From NCBI GenBank assembly GCA_013001365.1, contig JABDMQ010000199.1:1-17951 (forward strand): DNA of 17,951 nt, written 5' to 3'. The notes under the pieces are model-generated. The model saw nothing but the letters and a program-made list of their open reading frames with translations, was not told where the DNA came from and searched no databases. Origin of the DNA: Flavobacteriaceae bacterium. Lineage in GTDB: Bacteria > Bacteroidota > Bacteroidia > Flavobacteriales > Flavobacteriaceae. The position numbers and the translations under genes are program-made. Shown piece after piece: positions 1 through 7,852 of the stretch. The number at the start of each line of letters is the position of its first letter. Position 1 is the first letter of the stretch.

Positions 1-1408
1 GGTTAACAATCGGCTGGAGAAGCAAGTCAACATCAAAAAGACCACGATCCTTAGTGGCACGACTAGTTAGATAAATACTAACGGGAAGCATTATGATAGT
101 AGATAACCAAGAAGACAACATAGGATTCAAACTACTGTCTTCCGCACTGTTCTTAGCGAAAATCCCAATGAAATGATATACCAAGAAAAGCACTATTGCA
201 ATGACCATTGGTAGTCCAAGCCCTCCTTTTTTGATCAAGGCCCCAAGTGGTGCTCCGACAAAAAACAGGATGATGCAAGCAAAACCCAATGCAAACTTCT
301 CATGGAAGACTATAATATGTTTATTCAGCCATTTTTTCTTGGTAAAAAGTTCTTTTTCCTTTGATTGCAATATCTGATTCGTGCTCAATACTTTATTGAT
401 AGCCATATCGACCATTCTTAGTTTTTGGTCGGTATCGAATAAGTCTAGATAGTCTGATGTTTCCGCAAGTTTTTTTACCGGCTTCAAAGAGTCGCGCGCA
501 AAGGTTTGGGATTTGGTTCGTTGATAGAGGTTCTGGGAGAACTCCCCAAGATTTTCAGTTTCCCTTATTTTCAAGCTATCGATAGTATAGTCCAGGTCCT
601 TGACATTAAGCATATCATATTTACTGGTTACCTGCTTTTGTTCTAGGTCGACATTTTCATTTATTTCGGCAAGGTCTACATTAATGGTATATTCCTCGAA
701 TTCACTTTTTACAAATGGTTTTTTCCGTCGTTCCTTGTAATCCTTGGATTGGATTTCGTCATAGTAGTTGCCATCAAACAAGACTAATTTCAGGACATCA
801 GAGTCCTTGTTGCTTATAAGCTCTCCTGTTTCTGAAACAATGGTGGTGAAATTTCCTGGTCCACTCGAACTGAGTTTGTGTATAACCACCTCTTTAAGGT
901 ATTGGCCACGATCGCCACTTTTTTCTGCGACCTTGATATTCATCGAACCAATTTGATTGAACTGGCCTTCTGCTATGGCCAATGCTGGTTTTAACTTTGC
1001 TATGTTCTTTCGAAGATTATACGAGTTGTATTGCGCCCAGGGGATTACGTTGTTGCTAAAAAAAAACGTGGTGATTCCGAGCAACACGATGAATACACTC
1101 AGGCTTTTCATGGCCCTTTGTAAAGATATGCCTGTAGATTTCATTGCGGCGAATTCATAATTCTCTGCAAAATTGCCGAAGACCATGATCGATGTCAATA
1201 AGATCGTCAAAGGCAAGATCAAAGGAACCAGTGTTGGGGTTATATAGAGTATGAACTTGCCAATGACAGCTATATCAAGGTCCTTGCCAGCTAGTTCTTT
1301 TATATAGAGCCAAATGGACTGTAAAACAAAAATCAGCATGAGTATTATAAACACGCTGATAAAAGTCTTTAGGTAGGATGTTAATATGTACCTGTCAAGA
1401 ATTTTCAA
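1..1408 (-). CDS. LptF/LptG-family permease (partial, C-terminus off window)
   Basis: Inner-membrane permease of the YjgP/YjgQ family, which works with the LptB ATPase to pull lipopolysaccharide from the inner membrane towards the periplasmic Lpt bridge. The frame is open from 1408 to the left edge (469 codons visible). It shows one hydrophobic helix at about residues 13-33, a pair at about 50-77 and 103-120, a long soluble beta-rich part at about 125-370, and a last hydrophobic group at about 385-460, which is the family layout. The segment FAENYEFAAMKSTGIS (about 80-95) matches the conserved cytoplasmic coupling region. The start must be a TTG at 1408: an in-frame TGA lies at 1414-1412, and the next in-frame ATG would cut into the first membrane helix. 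It begins 10 bases after the lolA-like stop, so the two should be co-transcribed. Whether it is the LptF or LptG partner cannot be decided from sequence alone. Confidence 0.9.
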   Translation of the reverse strand, partial: MKILDRYILTSYLKTFISVFIILMLIFVLQSIWLYIKELAGKDLDIAVIGKFILYITPTLVPLILPLTILLTSIMVFGNFAENYEFAAMKSTGISLQRAMKSLSVFIVLLGITTFFFSNNVIPWAQYNSYNLRKNIAKLKPALAIAEGQFNQIGSMNIKVAEKSGDRGQYLKEVVIHKLSSSGPGNFTTIVSETGELISNKDSDVLKLVLFDGNYYDEIQSKDYKERRKKPFVKSEFEEYTINVDLAEINENVDLEQKQVTSKYDMLNVKDLDYTIDSLKIRETENLGEFSQNLYQRTKSQTFARDSLKPVKKLAETSDYLDLFDTDQKLRMVDMAINKVLSTNQILQSKEKELFTKKKWLNKHIIVFHEKFALGFACIILFFVGAPLGALIKKGGLGLPMVIAIVLFLVYHFIGIFAKNSAEDSSLNPMLSSWLSTIIMLPVSIYLTSRATKDRGLFDVDLLLQPIVN

Positions 1409-1418
1409 AAGTCAGACC

Positions 1419-2060
1419 TTAATCCAATTTATTGATATAGTAGTCTTTGTACTTACTTTTATCAAAGGTAAACAAGGATTCTGACAATGGCTCATTAGTT
1501 TTAAAAGAATTAACAGTCAAAGTAGTTCGTGTACCGTTATTTCCAATTTCTATCAGGTTATAGATATGTTTGGTCTGGCTATCGATACCAAGAAGAACCT
1601 CTTTGATCTCTGAATTGGAATCTATGGGTTTTAATTTAACGAACTGGATTTTCCTTCCTTTTACATTCTGTACAATATCCATTGTATAACTATAGCCATC
1701 TTCATAAAAGGAGAGCATTTTTGAAGGCGTTATTGTTCCTTCTTCATCCATATTCTCTGTTGAGATGGTAACTTCTTCATCTTCGGGACTGATGCTGTAA
1801 AGCGTCTTGCCGTCGAAAATTCGAGTGATTCCTAATATGTTCAACTTGTATTTCTCTCCTTGCATGGTCACATCACCACGCGTTTCTTGGTTGATGTCCT
1901 CTTCCGTATTGTTAAGAACGTATTTAAAATCAATTGCGATATTCTTATAGCTCTTGACTTTCTCAGAAACTTCATTGAGCAATGTCTTTGCATCCCCAGA
2001 GTTTTGGGAATACATACTAAAACCAATAAATGCAGTAACTATGATAATAAAATTCTTCAT
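1419..2060 (-). CDS. lolA: LolA-like outer membrane lipoprotein carrier
   Basis: Periplasmic chaperone of the LolA family, which carries lipoproteins released from the inner membrane to the outer membrane. From the ATG at 2060 it is 213 residues. It has a short signal peptide (MKNFIIIVTAFIGFSMYSQ, likely cut near residues 18-19), then a single beta-rich domain with paired phrases such as ETRGDVTMQGEKYKL and YSISPEDEEVTIS, typical of the Bacteroidota LolA group. An earlier in-frame start at 2087 would put nine basic residues before the signal peptide and overlap ftsK by 23 bases. The 2060 start lies four bases after the ftsK stop and gives a standard signal peptide, so it is preferred. It sits between ftsK and the LptF/LptG-like gene in one tight minus-strand unit. 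Family membership is firm; the exact cargo pathway is inferred from the family. Confidence 0.85.
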   Translation of the reverse strand: MKNFIIIVTAFIGFSMYSQNSGDAKTLLNEVSEKVKSYKNIAIDFKYVLNNTEEDINQETRGDVTMQGEKYKLNILGITRIFDGKTLYSISPEDEEVTISTENMDEEGTITPSKMLSFYEDGYSYTMDIVQNVKGRKIQFVKLKPIDSNSEIKEVLLGIDSQTKHIYNLIEIGNNGTRTTLTVNSFKTNEPLSESLFTFDKSKYKDYYINKLD

Positions 2061-2064
2061 ATGC

Positions 2065-4455
2065 TTAATTGTTCTTTTCATTTTCAAATAATTGCTCCAA
2101 GCTCATGAGGTCTGGAATGATCACTTGCCGAGCCTTGCTTCCTTCAAAAGGGCCAACAATTCCAGCAGCTTCCAGTTGATCTATCAATCGTCCCGCTCTG
2201 TTGTAGCCTAGTTTCAGTTTTCTTTGCAACAAAGATGCTGAGCCTTGTTGTGCTGTTACAATGACTTCAGCGGCCTCTTTGAAAAGGACATCTCTGTCGC
2301 TTATAATATTATCAAGACTTGTGCCACTTTCTTCTCCAACATATTCAGGAAGCAAATGTGCATCAGGATAAGCTTTTTGTGAACCAATATAATCTGTGAT
2401 CTTCTCTACTTCGGGAGTATCTACAAAAGCACATTGTACACGTGTAATGTCATTGCCTTGGGTGAAAAGCATATCTCCACGACCAATTAATTGATCAGCC
2501 CCAGAACCATCTAGAATCGTTCGAGAGTCGATTTTTGATGTTACTCTAAAGGCGACTCTTGCAGGGAAATTAGCCTTGATTAATCCTGTTATTACGTTAA
2601 CGGATGGACGCTGCGTGGCAATGATCAAATGAATGCCAATTGCTCTTGCCAATTGTGCCAATCTCGCTATAGGTGTTTCGACTTCTTTGCCAGCGGTCAT
2701 GATCAAGTCTGCAAATTCATCTACAACAAGAACAATGTATGGCAAGAATTGATGACCGTCATTTGGATTCAGTTTACGGGCCTTGAATTTCTCGTTGTAT
2801 TCCTTGATGTTACGACAGAAAGCATTCTTTAGCATTTCATAACGGTTGTCCATTTCTATACAGAGAGAATTCAATGTATTTATCACCTTGGTATTATCAG
2901 TGATAATGGCTTCTTCACTATCCGGTAGCTTAGCAAGATAATGGCGTTCTATTTTGTTATATAACGTGAGTTCGACTTTTTTTGGATCTACCAGTACAAA
3001 CTTGACTTCGGCAGGATGTTTTTTGTAGAGCAAGGAAGTCAGGACTGCATTCAAGCCTACCGATTTTCCCTGTCCCGTAGCACCTGCCATAAGAAGGTGC
3101 GGCATTTTCGCGAGGTCGACGATAAAAGTCTCATTGCTAATGGTCTTTCCTAAAGCAACCGGAAGTTCCATTTCTGCTTTCTGGAATTTCTGCGAAGCAA
3201 TGACCGAGCGCATCGAAACAATAGTTGCATTCTTATTCGGCACCTCAATACCGATTGTTCCTTTGCCGGGAATTGGAGCAATTATTCTTATGCCTAATGC
3301 GGCAAGAGATAGGGCAATATCATCCTCGAGGTTCTTGATCTTTGAAATTCGAATACCTGCGTTTGGAACTATCTCGTAGAGCGTTACTGTAGGGCCAATG
3401 GTAGCCTTTATGCTCGAAATGCCAATATTGTAATTGTTGAGAGTTTCGACAATCTTGTTCTTGTTTTCCTCAAGTTCTTCTTGATTGATGGTTATTCCTT
3501 CAATATCGTATTTCTTCAACAGGTCTAACGGCGGAAATTTATAATTGCCTAATTCTAGCGTAGGGTCAAAAAGTCCAAAATCCTCAACCAGTTTATCCGA
3601 AAGATTATCTGTTAAAGATTTTTCTTCTTCTACAGTTTCTATCTCCATTTCAAGCTCTTGGTCTTCAGGTTTTAGGGTTTCAATTTCAACTTCAGGCTCA
3701 GATGTTTCCTTCTTTAAAGTGGAGTGATTGGTAATGGTTGGTTCTAGATTTTCCAATGGTATTTCGAAAGCAGATTTGATGCTTTCTGCTTCATCAGATA
3801 AACTGTTATCGACGCCAGTAATAATCGGTTCATCTGACAATATGAAATCTTCCTTAATTTCTTTCTTGGCAGATGCAAAGAGTTTGGTAAAACTTTGGGC
3901 AGTAACTTTGAACCGAACAGCCAAATAAACGATTAGACCAAATATTAGCATTAAGGCAATTCCTATCTTACCGATATAATCCTGTAAAAAGGAATTCATT
4001 TCATAGCCAATAGTGCCACCAAGCATTGAGATTTTTTCACCGAAGAATCCTAATAATAAAGAACTCCATATTACTATCAAAGTTCCCCAGAACCAATGTC
4101 GCCAAAGTTTAGATTTCTTTATATCAACAAGCATATAAATACCAGATAAGAACAATAAGCCTGCAAATATGAAAGAAGGGATTCCGAATCCTCGATTTAT
4201 GAAGAGATCACTTAACCATGCCCCAGCTTTGCTCAACCAATTCTCAGCCTTGACATTTCTAGAGCCGATTTCGCTTAAGGTGCTTTGATCCGCATTACCA
4301 GTAAAAAAATAGGAAAGGAAAGATAGGCACAATAAAACCGCAAGGATTATCAATAAGCTCCCAAATACCAATTTCTGCTGGTTGGAAAGCCTAAATCCTG
4401 GAGTGTTTTTAGCTTGTTTTTTCTTGGATTTGGTAGTCCGTTTTTTCTTGGCCAT
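2065..4455 (-). CDS. ftsK: FtsK/SpoIIIE DNA translocase
   Basis: Septum-anchored ATP-driven DNA pump that clears and resolves chromosomes at division, normally with XerC/XerD. In order: a lysine-rich N-terminus, four membrane helices at about 31-52, 92-112, 121-140 and 161-181, an acidic Glu-rich linker at about 200-300, the alpha-beta motor with Walker A GATGQGKS (459-466) and Walker B IVLVVDE (575-581), and a C-terminal winged-helix gamma domain at about 735-790 that would read polar DNA motifs. At 796 residues it is a short-linker FtsK, as usual in Bacteroidota. The start is ambiguous by one codon: a TTG at 4458 directly precedes the ATG at 4455, with AAGGA 12 to 15 bases upstream; I chose the ATG. 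Residue numbers are counted from the TTG. It heads the ftsK-lolA-lptF/G unit. Confidence 0.95.
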   Translation of the reverse strand: MAKKKRTTKSKKKQAKNTPGFRLSNQQKLVFGSLLIILAVLLCLSFLSYFFTGNADQSTLSEIGSRNVKAENWLSKAGAWLSDLFINRGFGIPSFIFAGLLFLSGIYMLVDIKKSKLWRHWFWGTLIVIWSSLLLGFFGEKISMLGGTIGYEMNSFLQDYIGKIGIALMLIFGLIVYLAVRFKVTAQSFTKLFASAKKEIKEDFILSDEPIITGVDNSLSDEAESIKSAFEIPLENLEPTITNHSTLKKETSEPEVEIETLKPEDQELEMEIETVEEEKSLTDNLSDKLVEDFGLFDPTLELGNYKFPPLDLLKKYDIEGITINQEELEENKNKIVETLNNYNIGISSIKATIGPTVTLYEIVPNAGIRISKIKNLEDDIALSLAALGIRIIAPIPGKGTIGIEVPNKNATIVSMRSVIASQKFQKAEMELPVALGKTISNETFIVDLAKMPHLLMAGATGQGKSVGLNAVLTSLLYKKHPAEVKFVLVDPKKVELTLYNKIERHYLAKLPDSEEAIITDNTKVINTLNSLCIEMDNRYEMLKNAFCRNIKEYNEKFKARKLNPNDGHQFLPYIVLVVDEFADLIMTAGKEVETPIARLAQLARAIGIHLIIATQRPSVNVITGLIKANFPARVAFRVTSKIDSRTILDGSGADQLIGRGDMLFTQGNDITRVQCAFVDTPEVEKITDYIGSQKAYPDAHLLPEYVGEESGTSLDNIISDRDVLFKEAAEVIVTAQQGSASLLQRKLKLGYNRAGRLIDQLEAAGIVGPFEGSKARQVIIPDLMSLEQLFENEKNN

Positions 4456-4476
4456 CAAGAGCGCGTTAGATCCTTA

Positions 4477-4484
4477 CAAACATA
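4477..4484 (-). promoter_or_regulatory. Candidate ftsK promoter -7 box
   Basis: Read on the minus strand this is TATGTTTG, an exact match to the Bacteroidota -7 consensus TAnnTTTG, about 22 bases upstream of the ftsK ATG. No TTG or TTTG occurs at the expected distance upstream, so the -33 half is missing or degenerate. It would allow ftsK-lolA-lptF/G to be transcribed separately from tpx-dgkA. Inference from consensus only. Confidence 0.35.
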
Positions 4485-4519
4485 CAAATTACTAACGTTT
4501 TTTTACGGATTAATTGTAT

Positions 4520-4891
4520 TCAAGCTATCTTGGGTAAATAAATTATCAGGGCGATAATAATAGCAGCGATTGCTGTTATGAAGACAGCTCCTGCGGAGAT
4601 ATCTTTGATGAATCCTATTTTAGGCTCAAAATCTGGATGGACGAAATCCGATATTTTCTCAATAGCGGTATTCAAACCTTCCACGCTCATCACCAATGCA
4701 ATTGTGATAATTTGAAGTATCCATTCGGTCGAACTGATCTCAAAATAAAAGCCAGCAGCAGTTACCAGCAAAGCGAGAAAGAATTGTATTTGTATACTGG
4801 ATTCTGTTCGTAAAAGCAATAACAAGCCCTTAAAAGCATATCCAAAACTCTTGATTCGATGGATCAAAAAAGGTTCATTCTTGTTGTTCAT
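4520..4891 (-). CDS. dgkA: Diacylglycerol kinase family membrane protein (DgkA-like)
   Basis: Small integral-membrane lipid kinase. The E. coli enzyme phosphorylates diacylglycerol to recycle it from membrane-derived oligosaccharide synthesis, while Gram-positive relatives phosphorylate undecaprenol; the Bacteroidota substrate is not settled by sequence. It is 123 residues, the usual length, with three hydrophobic segments at about 35-50, 55-70 and 98-118. The catalytic signature reads EGLNTAIEKISD, placing the two key glutamates at 71 and 78, followed by KDISAGAVF (96-104), the conserved K-D-x-x-A-G-A-V block. The ATG overlaps the tpx stop (ATGA), so translation is probably coupled to tpx. 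No terminator is seen after it, so read-through into ftsK is possible. Confidence 0.9.
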   Translation of the reverse strand: MNNKNEPFLIHRIKSFGYAFKGLLLLLRTESSIQIQFFLALLVTAAGFYFEISSTEWILQIITIALVMSVEGLNTAIEKISDFVHPDFEPKIGFIKDISAGAVFITAIAAIIIALIIYLPKIA

Positions 4892-5391
4892 CCCATTAAA
4901 GCTTCGAGGGCTGCTTTATAATTGGGCTCTTGACCTATTTCTGGTACTTGTTCCGTATAGGTTACGATTCCTTCTTTATTGATAATGATGACACATCTTG
5001 AAAGCAAGGCATCGAATATACCATTGGTCATTAACAATCCATATGATCTTCCGAATTCTCCCGATTTAAAATCAGAGAGCATAACAACATTATCCAAGCC
5101 ATCTGCAGCACAAAACTGTTCTTGTCGAAAAGGCAAGTCTCTTGAGATGCACAACACCTTGGTATTATCTAGCTCAGCTGCCTCTTCGTTAAACTGCCTT
5201 ACCGATGCTGAACATACCCCTGTGTCAACGCTCGGGAATATGTTCAAGACGAGATTATGGTCTTCGAAATCTGACAAGGTTTTCGTAGAAAGGTCTATTG
5301 CAACTAATTTAAAATCTGGAGCCTTGGAGCCAATGTGAGGAAGCTCTCCTGAAGTTTCCACTGGGTTACCGCCTAATGTGATCTGTGCCAT
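4888..5391 (-). CDS. tpx: Thiol peroxidase (Tpx-type peroxiredoxin)
   Basis: Thioredoxin-dependent peroxidase that reduces hydrogen peroxide and organic, mainly lipid, hydroperoxides. It is 167 residues and matches the Tpx subfamily end to end. The peroxidatic cysteine is Cys60 in PSVDTGVCSASVRQF and the resolving cysteine is Cys94 in RQEQFCAADGL, the spacing of atypical two-cysteine Tpx enzymes (Cys61/Cys95 in E. coli). No signal peptide, so cytoplasmic. It is the first gene of a two-gene unit with dgkA and is transcribed away from katG. The shared 174-base region suggests both respond to peroxide, although no regulator gene lies next to them. Confidence 0.95.
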   Translation of the reverse strand: MAQITLGGNPVETSGELPHIGSKAPDFKLVAIDLSTKTLSDFEDHNLVLNIFPSVDTGVCSASVRQFNEEAAELDNTKVLCISRDLPFRQEQFCAADGLDNVVMLSDFKSGEFGRSYGLLMTNGIFDALLSRCVIIINKEGIVTYTEQVPEIGQEPNYKAALEALMG

Positions 5392-5444
5392 CTTGTTTTT
5401 TGTTTAAAAATAGAAATAATTTGGCTTTAATGGTCAATGAAAAG

Positions 5445-5497
5445 ATGAATATTTCATTAAATCAAGATTCCCTATCAATTAATAGTAATTATCAATT
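5445..5497. promoter_or_regulatory. Palindrome cluster in tpx-katG divergent control region
   Basis: The only spacer between the divergent tpx and katG genes (5392-5565) holds several operator-like symmetries. ATGAATATTTCAT (5445-5457) is a 5+3+5 inverted repeat. CTATCAATTAATAG (5472-5485) has CTAT/ATAG arms. TATCAATT occurs twice as direct repeats (5473-5480 and 5490-5497), 17 bases start to start. The sequence AATATTTCAT recurs at 5519-5528 beside katG. The CTAT/ATAG arms resemble OxyR half-sites, but the spacing is six rather than the usual seven, so I do not name the regulator. No clear -33/-7 pair was found for either gene here. Confidence 0.3.
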
Positions 5498-5565
5498 TCC
5501 TGATGCTGAATTTGGTTTAATATTTCATAATTTTAAGAATTATTGAAAACACAAAAATCGAAAAA

Positions 5566-7758
5566 ATGGAACATAGTAAATCAAACGGTGAAAGTAAATG
5601 TCCATTCTCTAGTGGTACTCAAAAATCAACCGCTGGAGGAGGAGTCAAGAACAGGGATTGGTGGCCCAACGAATTAAAGCTGAATATCTTACGTCAGCAC
5701 GCTTCGAAATCCAACCCAATGGGTGAGGACTTTGACTATGCTAAGGAATTCAACAGCATTGATTTTGGGCAACTAAAGCGAGAAGTGATTGATATGATGA
5801 CAGATTCTCAAGACTGGTGGCCTGCTGATTATGGTCATTACGGAGGATTAATGATACGTATGGCATGGCATAGTGCAGGTACTTATAGAGTTGGAGATGG
5901 AAGAGGGGGAGCCGGTACTGGCAATCAACGCTTTGCACCTATCAACAGCTGGCCTGATAATGGAAATCTTGATAAAGCAAGACTGCTACTATGGCCAATT
6001 AAAAAGAAATATGGCAAAAAACTTTCTTGGGCCGATCTAATGATCTTGGCAGGAAACTGTGCGCTCGAATCCATGGGCTTCAAGACTTTTGGTTTTGCAG
6101 GAGGACGTGAAGACATTTGGGAACCTGAACAAGATGTTTATTGGGGAAGCGAAACCGAATGGGGAGCGAATGAAGATCGATACGATGAAGGTGATCTTGA
6201 AGACCCACTGGCAGCGGTCATGATGGGATGGATCTATGTTAATCCGGAAGGACCAAACGGAAATCCGGATCCTATGGGTTCTGCGGCTGATGTTAGAGAA
6301 ACTTTCGGGCGTATGGCCATGAACGATGAGGAAACAGTAGCCTTAGTAGCTGGAGGTCATACTTTCGGAAAAGCACATGGTGCAGCCGACCCAAATAAAT
6401 ATGTGGGTGCCGAACCTCATGGTGCACCTATCGAGGAAATGAGCATGGGTTGGAAGAATAGTTATAAAAGCGGTGTACTGGATGATGTCATAACCAGTGG
6501 CATCGAAGGCGCATGGACACCGAATCCCACACAATGGGATGAGGATTATTTTGATGTACTATTGAATTATGATTGGGAACTTACAAAGAGCCCTGCAGGA
6601 GCACATCAATGGACGCCCACTGCAGAATCAAATGCAAGGATGGCGCCAAAGGCTGTTGATCCAAATGGAAAGCAAGCATTGATGATGACCACGGCTGATA
6701 TTGCCTTGAAAGCCGACCCTGCATATCTAGAGATTTCGAAACGCTTTCATAAAGATCATAAAGCGTTTGAAGATGCTTTTGCAAGAGCATGGTACAAATT
6801 GACCCACAGGGACATGGGACCTGTAGATCGATATCTTGGACCTGAAGTCCCGAAAGAGGAATTGATCTGGCAAGATCCAATTCCTAAGGTAGATTATAAG
6901 TTAAGTGACTCTGATATAGAATCACTGAAGAAAATGATTCTATCCTCAGGTCTTACTGTTTCTGAAATGGTAAAAACAGCATGGGCATCAGCTTCAACTT
7001 ATAGAGATTCCGATAAACGAGGAGGCGCCAATGGAGCACGTTTAAGACTTGAGCCTCAGCGAAGTTGGAAGGTTAATAATCCTAAGGAATTGGATAAGGT
7101 CCTGAATGTACTTGAAGGTATACAAGGAGAATTTAATGGGAGTATTTCCATGGCCGATTTGATAGTTTTAGCTGGTGTTGCAGGAGTTGAAGAAGCCGCC
7201 AGAAATGCAGGGCATATCGTAACTGTCCCTTTTTCTCAGGGTAGAGGAGATGCAACTCAGGAACAAACAGATATTGAACAGTTCAATTACTTAAAGCCAC
7301 TAGGTGACGGATTCAGGAACTATGTAAATCCTAATCTGGATGTTGCTGCCGAGGATTTGTTGGTGGATAAGGCGAATCTTTTATCCCTAACCATTCCGGA
7401 AATGACAGTTCTTGTTGGTGGATTAAGAGTATTGGGAGCCAATTATGATGGCTCCAGTCATGGTGTCTTTACCGATAAGGTAGGAAGTCTGACCAATGAT
7501 TTCTTTAGCAACCTAGTCGATATGACATATACTTGGAGTGCAACATCTAACGATGACAAGATTTTTGAAGGTCGCGACCGACGGACAGGTGAAGTTAAAT
7601 TTACTGGAACTCGTGCTGACCTGATTTTTGGATCGAATACAGAGCTTCGTGCCGTTGCGGAAGTATATGGTTCGGATGATGCCAGAGACAAGTTCGTAAA
7701 TGATTTTGTCGCTGCATGGACCAAGGTCATGAATCTGGATCGTTTCGACCTAGCTTGA
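5566..7758 (+). CDS. katG: Catalase-peroxidase KatG
   Basis: Bifunctional heme enzyme that dismutates hydrogen peroxide and also acts as a peroxidase. It is 730 residues, full length, with the two tandem peroxidase-like domains of the family (heme domain about 50-420, heme-less C-terminal domain about 430-730). Distal-site residues are Arg98, Trp101 and His102 in RMAWHSAGTYR; the proximal heme ligand is His265 in GGHTFGKAHG. Trp101, Tyr224 (GWIYVNPEGP) and Met250 (GRMAMNDEE) are the three residues that form the Met-Tyr-Trp crosslink needed for catalase activity, so a fully active enzyme is expected. No signal peptide, so cytoplasmic. It stands alone on the plus strand, divergent from tpx, and ends at a hairpin terminator. 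Confidence 0.98.
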   Translation: MEHSKSNGESKCPFSSGTQKSTAGGGVKNRDWWPNELKLNILRQHASKSNPMGEDFDYAKEFNSIDFGQLKREVIDMMTDSQDWWPADYGHYGGLMIRMAWHSAGTYRVGDGRGGAGTGNQRFAPINSWPDNGNLDKARLLLWPIKKKYGKKLSWADLMILAGNCALESMGFKTFGFAGGREDIWEPEQDVYWGSETEWGANEDRYDEGDLEDPLAAVMMGWIYVNPEGPNGNPDPMGSAADVRETFGRMAMNDEETVALVAGGHTFGKAHGAADPNKYVGAEPHGAPIEEMSMGWKNSYKSGVLDDVITSGIEGAWTPNPTQWDEDYFDVLLNYDWELTKSPAGAHQWTPTAESNARMAPKAVDPNGKQALMMTTADIALKADPAYLEISKRFHKDHKAFEDAFARAWYKLTHRDMGPVDRYLGPEVPKEELIWQDPIPKVDYKLSDSDIESLKKMILSSGLTVSEMVKTAWASASTYRDSDKRGGANGARLRLEPQRSWKVNNPKELDKVLNVLEGIQGEFNGSISMADLIVLAGVAGVEEAARNAGHIVTVPFSQGRGDATQEQTDIEQFNYLKPLGDGFRNYVNPNLDVAAEDLLVDKANLLSLTIPEMTVLVGGLRVLGANYDGSSHGVFTDKVGSLTNDFFSNLVDMTYTWSATSNDDKIFEGRDRRTGEVKFTGTRADLIFGSNTELRAVAEVYGSDDARDKFVNDFVAAWTKVMNLDRFDLA

Positions 7759-7802
7759 TCCTTATCAGGAATAAATAGGATTCAGTTAATTTGATTAATA
7801 CA

Positions 7803-7835
7803 GCAAAGCAGGACTAATGTCCTGCTTTGTATTTC
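7803..7835. terminator. Bidirectional hairpin terminator between katG and nhaC
   Basis: CAAAGCAGGAC (7804-7814) and GTCCTGCTTTG (7819-7829) form a perfect 11-base-pair stem with a TAAT loop, extendable by one G-U pair. On the plus strand the stem is followed by TATTTCTTAT, a moderately U-rich tail. It lies 45 bases after the katG stop and 23 bases beyond the nhaC stop, so it can serve both convergent genes. Confidence 0.8.
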
Positions 7836-7852
7836 TTATGGGAATAATAAAA

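Noticed and set aside
768..1160. Plus-strand reading frames of 62 and 67 codons
   Set aside because: They lie antisense inside the LptF/LptG-like gene and encode no recognisable domain.
2061..2087. Longer LolA start at 2087
   Set aside because: It would overlap ftsK and place a charged extension before the signal peptide.
4979..5338. 119-codon plus-strand frame
   Set aside because: Antisense shadow of tpx, whose protein matches its family along the full length with both catalytic cysteines.
5472..5485. OxyR binding site
   Set aside because: The CTAT/ATAG arms fit, but the spacer is six rather than seven bases and the outer half-sites are missing; kept only as an unnamed palindrome.
5511..5545. 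katG promoter TTTG ... AATTATTG
   Set aside because: Spacing of 23 bases and only four of six matches in the -7 box; too weak to list.
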